From positions 1-5,855 of the forward strand of contig JBIKVM010000184.1 of assembly GCA_044356825.1 (NCBI GenBank): 5,855 nucleotides of DNA, written 5' to 3'. Made by a program: the position numbers and the translations under genes. The stretch is from JAUREX01 sp044356825. GTDB taxonomy: Bacteria; Pseudomonadota; Alphaproteobacteria; Rhodobacterales; Rhodobacteraceae. Positions 4,790-5,855 of the stretch are shown in pieces (position 1 is the stretch's first letter; the number at the start of each line of letters is the position of its first letter). The notes beneath the pieces are model-generated. The model ran no database searches. It was not told the DNA's origin and worked only from the letters and a program-made list of their open reading frames with translations.

Positions 4790-5855
4790 TCACTCCACCG
4801 CGCGTGCATCGTCCGGGCGCAGGAAGCCGCCCGACTGGCGCGTCCAGTAGCGGGCATAGAGGCCGCCGCGGGCGAGGAGTTCGGCGTGGGGGCCGTCCTC
4901 GACGATGCGGCCCTGATCGATGACGACGATGCGGTCCATCGCGGCGATGGTCGAGAGCCGGTGCGCGATGGCAAGTACCGTCTTGCCCTGCATGAGGCCC
5001 GAAAGCGCCGTCTGCACCTCGGCCTCGACCTCGCTGTCAAGCGCCGAGGTCGCCTCGTCGAGGACAAGGATCGGCGCGTTCTTGAGGAAGGCGCGCGCGA
5101 GCGCGATGCGCTGGCGCTGCCCGCCCGACAGCCGCACCCCGCGTTCGCCCAGATGCGCCTCGTAGCCGCGCCGGCCCTTGTGGTCCTGCAGCGCGAGGAT
5201 GAAGTCGTGGGCGTGGGCGGCGCGGGCGGCGGCCTCGATCTCGGCCTCGGTGGCGTCGGGGCGGCCATAGAGGATGTTGTCGCGCACCGAGCGGTTGAAG
5301 AGCGCGGTTTCCTGCGTCACCGTCCCGATGGCCGCGCGCAGGCTTTCCTGCGTCGCGCCGCGGATGTCGTGGCCGTCGATCAGCACCCGCCCCGCCTCGG
5401 GGTCGTAAAAGCGCAGGAGCAGCGCGACGAGCGTCGATTTGCCTGCCCCCGAGGCCCCGACGATCCCGATCCGCTCTCCGGGGGCGAGGTGCAGCTCGAT
5501 CGGCCCCACCCCGCCCGAGGGGCGGCCATAGGCGAAGGTCACGCCCTCGAAATCGACACGGCCCGCGACCGCGCCGAGGGGGCGGGCGTCGGCGGCATCG
5601 GTGAGCGCGTGGGGGTGGGCAAGCGTGCGCATCCCGTCCTCGACCTCGCCGACATGGGCGTAGATCGTCATGAGCGAGAAGCTGACCCAGCCCGTCATCT
5701 GCGCGATGCGGATCGAGATCGAGCCCGCCGCCGCGATGTCGCCCGCGCTCGCCGCACCATCGGCCCAGAGCGCGAAGGTGCCGCCCACGAGCACGACGGG
5801 CAGGATGCCCGCGAGCATCATCAGCCCGAAGCGGAAGACGGTGGAGAGGCGGCCG
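4790..5855 (-). CDS. ABC exporter, fused membrane-ATPase subunit, N-terminus outside window
   Basis: This is the C-terminal part of an MsbA/multidrug-type ABC half-transporter, an inner-membrane exporter working as a dimer. The frame is open to the right edge and reads GRLSTVFRFGL before the Met at 5821, so that Met is internal. About 354 residues are visible of a usual ~600. Numbering from that Met, residues 1-58 are the last membrane segments (MMLAGILPVVLVGG is one helix) and 87-325 are the ATPase domain. The domain shows Walker A GASGAGKST (122-130), Q-loop Q170, signature LSGGQRQR (231-238), Walker B ILVLDE (251-256) with the D-loop SALD (259-262), and H-loop H287 in AIAHRLST. All ATPase motifs are intact, so it should be active. 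The substrate (lipid, drug or other) cannot be told from this part. It converges on the tRNA, and any partner gene would lie to the right, beyond the window. Confidence 0.95.
   Translation of the reverse strand, partial: GRLSTVFRFGLMMLAGILPVVLVGGTFALWADGAASAGDIAAAGSISIRIAQMTGWVSFSLMTIYAHVGEVEDGMRTLAHPHALTDAADARPLGAVAGRVDFEGVTFAYGRPSGGVGPIELHLAPGERIGIVGASGAGKSTLVALLLRFYDPEAGRVLIDGHDIRGATQESLRAAIGTVTQETALFNRSVRDNILYGRPDATEAEIEAAARAAHAHDFILALQDHKGRRGYEAHLGERGVRLSGGQRQRIALARAFLKNAPILVLDEATSALDSEVEAEVQTALSGLMQGKTVLAIAHRLSTIAAMDRIVVIDQGRIVEDGPHAELLARGGLYARYWTRQSGGFLRPDDARAVE

Overview
The window is a GC-rich stretch of bacterial chromosome. It looks like an alphaproteobacterium, most likely of the Rhodobacterales/Paracoccaceae type. 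That is inferred from the strong GC bias at third codon positions, the style of the proteins (alphaproteobacterial RNA methyltransferase, YafK-like and Tat-exported YkuD proteins) and the gene packing; no database search was possible. There is no sign of phage, transposon, CRISPR or other mobile DNA, and base composition is even apart from the short intergenic gaps.

Layout. (a) Positions 1-1541, plus strand: the 3' part of an enoyl-CoA hydratase (crotonase) gene, then an HMG-CoA lyase-family gene 10 nt downstream with a strong ribosome binding site. Together they look like the end of an acyl-CoA catabolic operon, plausibly leucine/isovalerate degradation, though the lyase has a divergent active-site loop. 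(b) 1576-2793, plus strand: an RlmD/TrmA-family RNA uridine-5 methyltransferase with an Fe-S cluster motif and all key catalytic residues. (c) 2794-2891: a gap holding a perfect 7+3+7 dyad that overlaps a TATGAT -10-like hexamer and is followed by an A-tract, a candidate operator/promoter for the next gene. (d) 2892-4637: three exported envelope proteins. These are a YafK-like YkuD lipoprotein (plus), a CAP/SCP-domain lipoprotein (minus, overlapping the end of the first by 17 nt), and a Tat-exported YkuD L,D-transpeptidase-like protein (plus), with a 134-bp divergent promoter region between the last two. (e) 4684-4757: tRNA-Gly(CCC) with encoded CCA. (f) 4790 to the right edge, minus strand: the C-terminal part of an ABC exporter with fused membrane and ATPase domains.

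How they fit together. The clearest functional grouping is the envelope trio. Two YkuD proteins, which in characterised families make or remodel peptidoglycan cross-links or protein anchors, bracket a CAP lipoprotein. The crotonase/lyase pair is a separate metabolic unit. The methyltransferase, tRNA and ABC exporter are housekeeping or transport neighbours with no visible functional tie. I see no strong case for a wholly new system. The points most worth a second look are the operator-like dyad, the envelope trio with its altered catalytic motifs, and the divergent HMG-CoA lyase-like enzyme.
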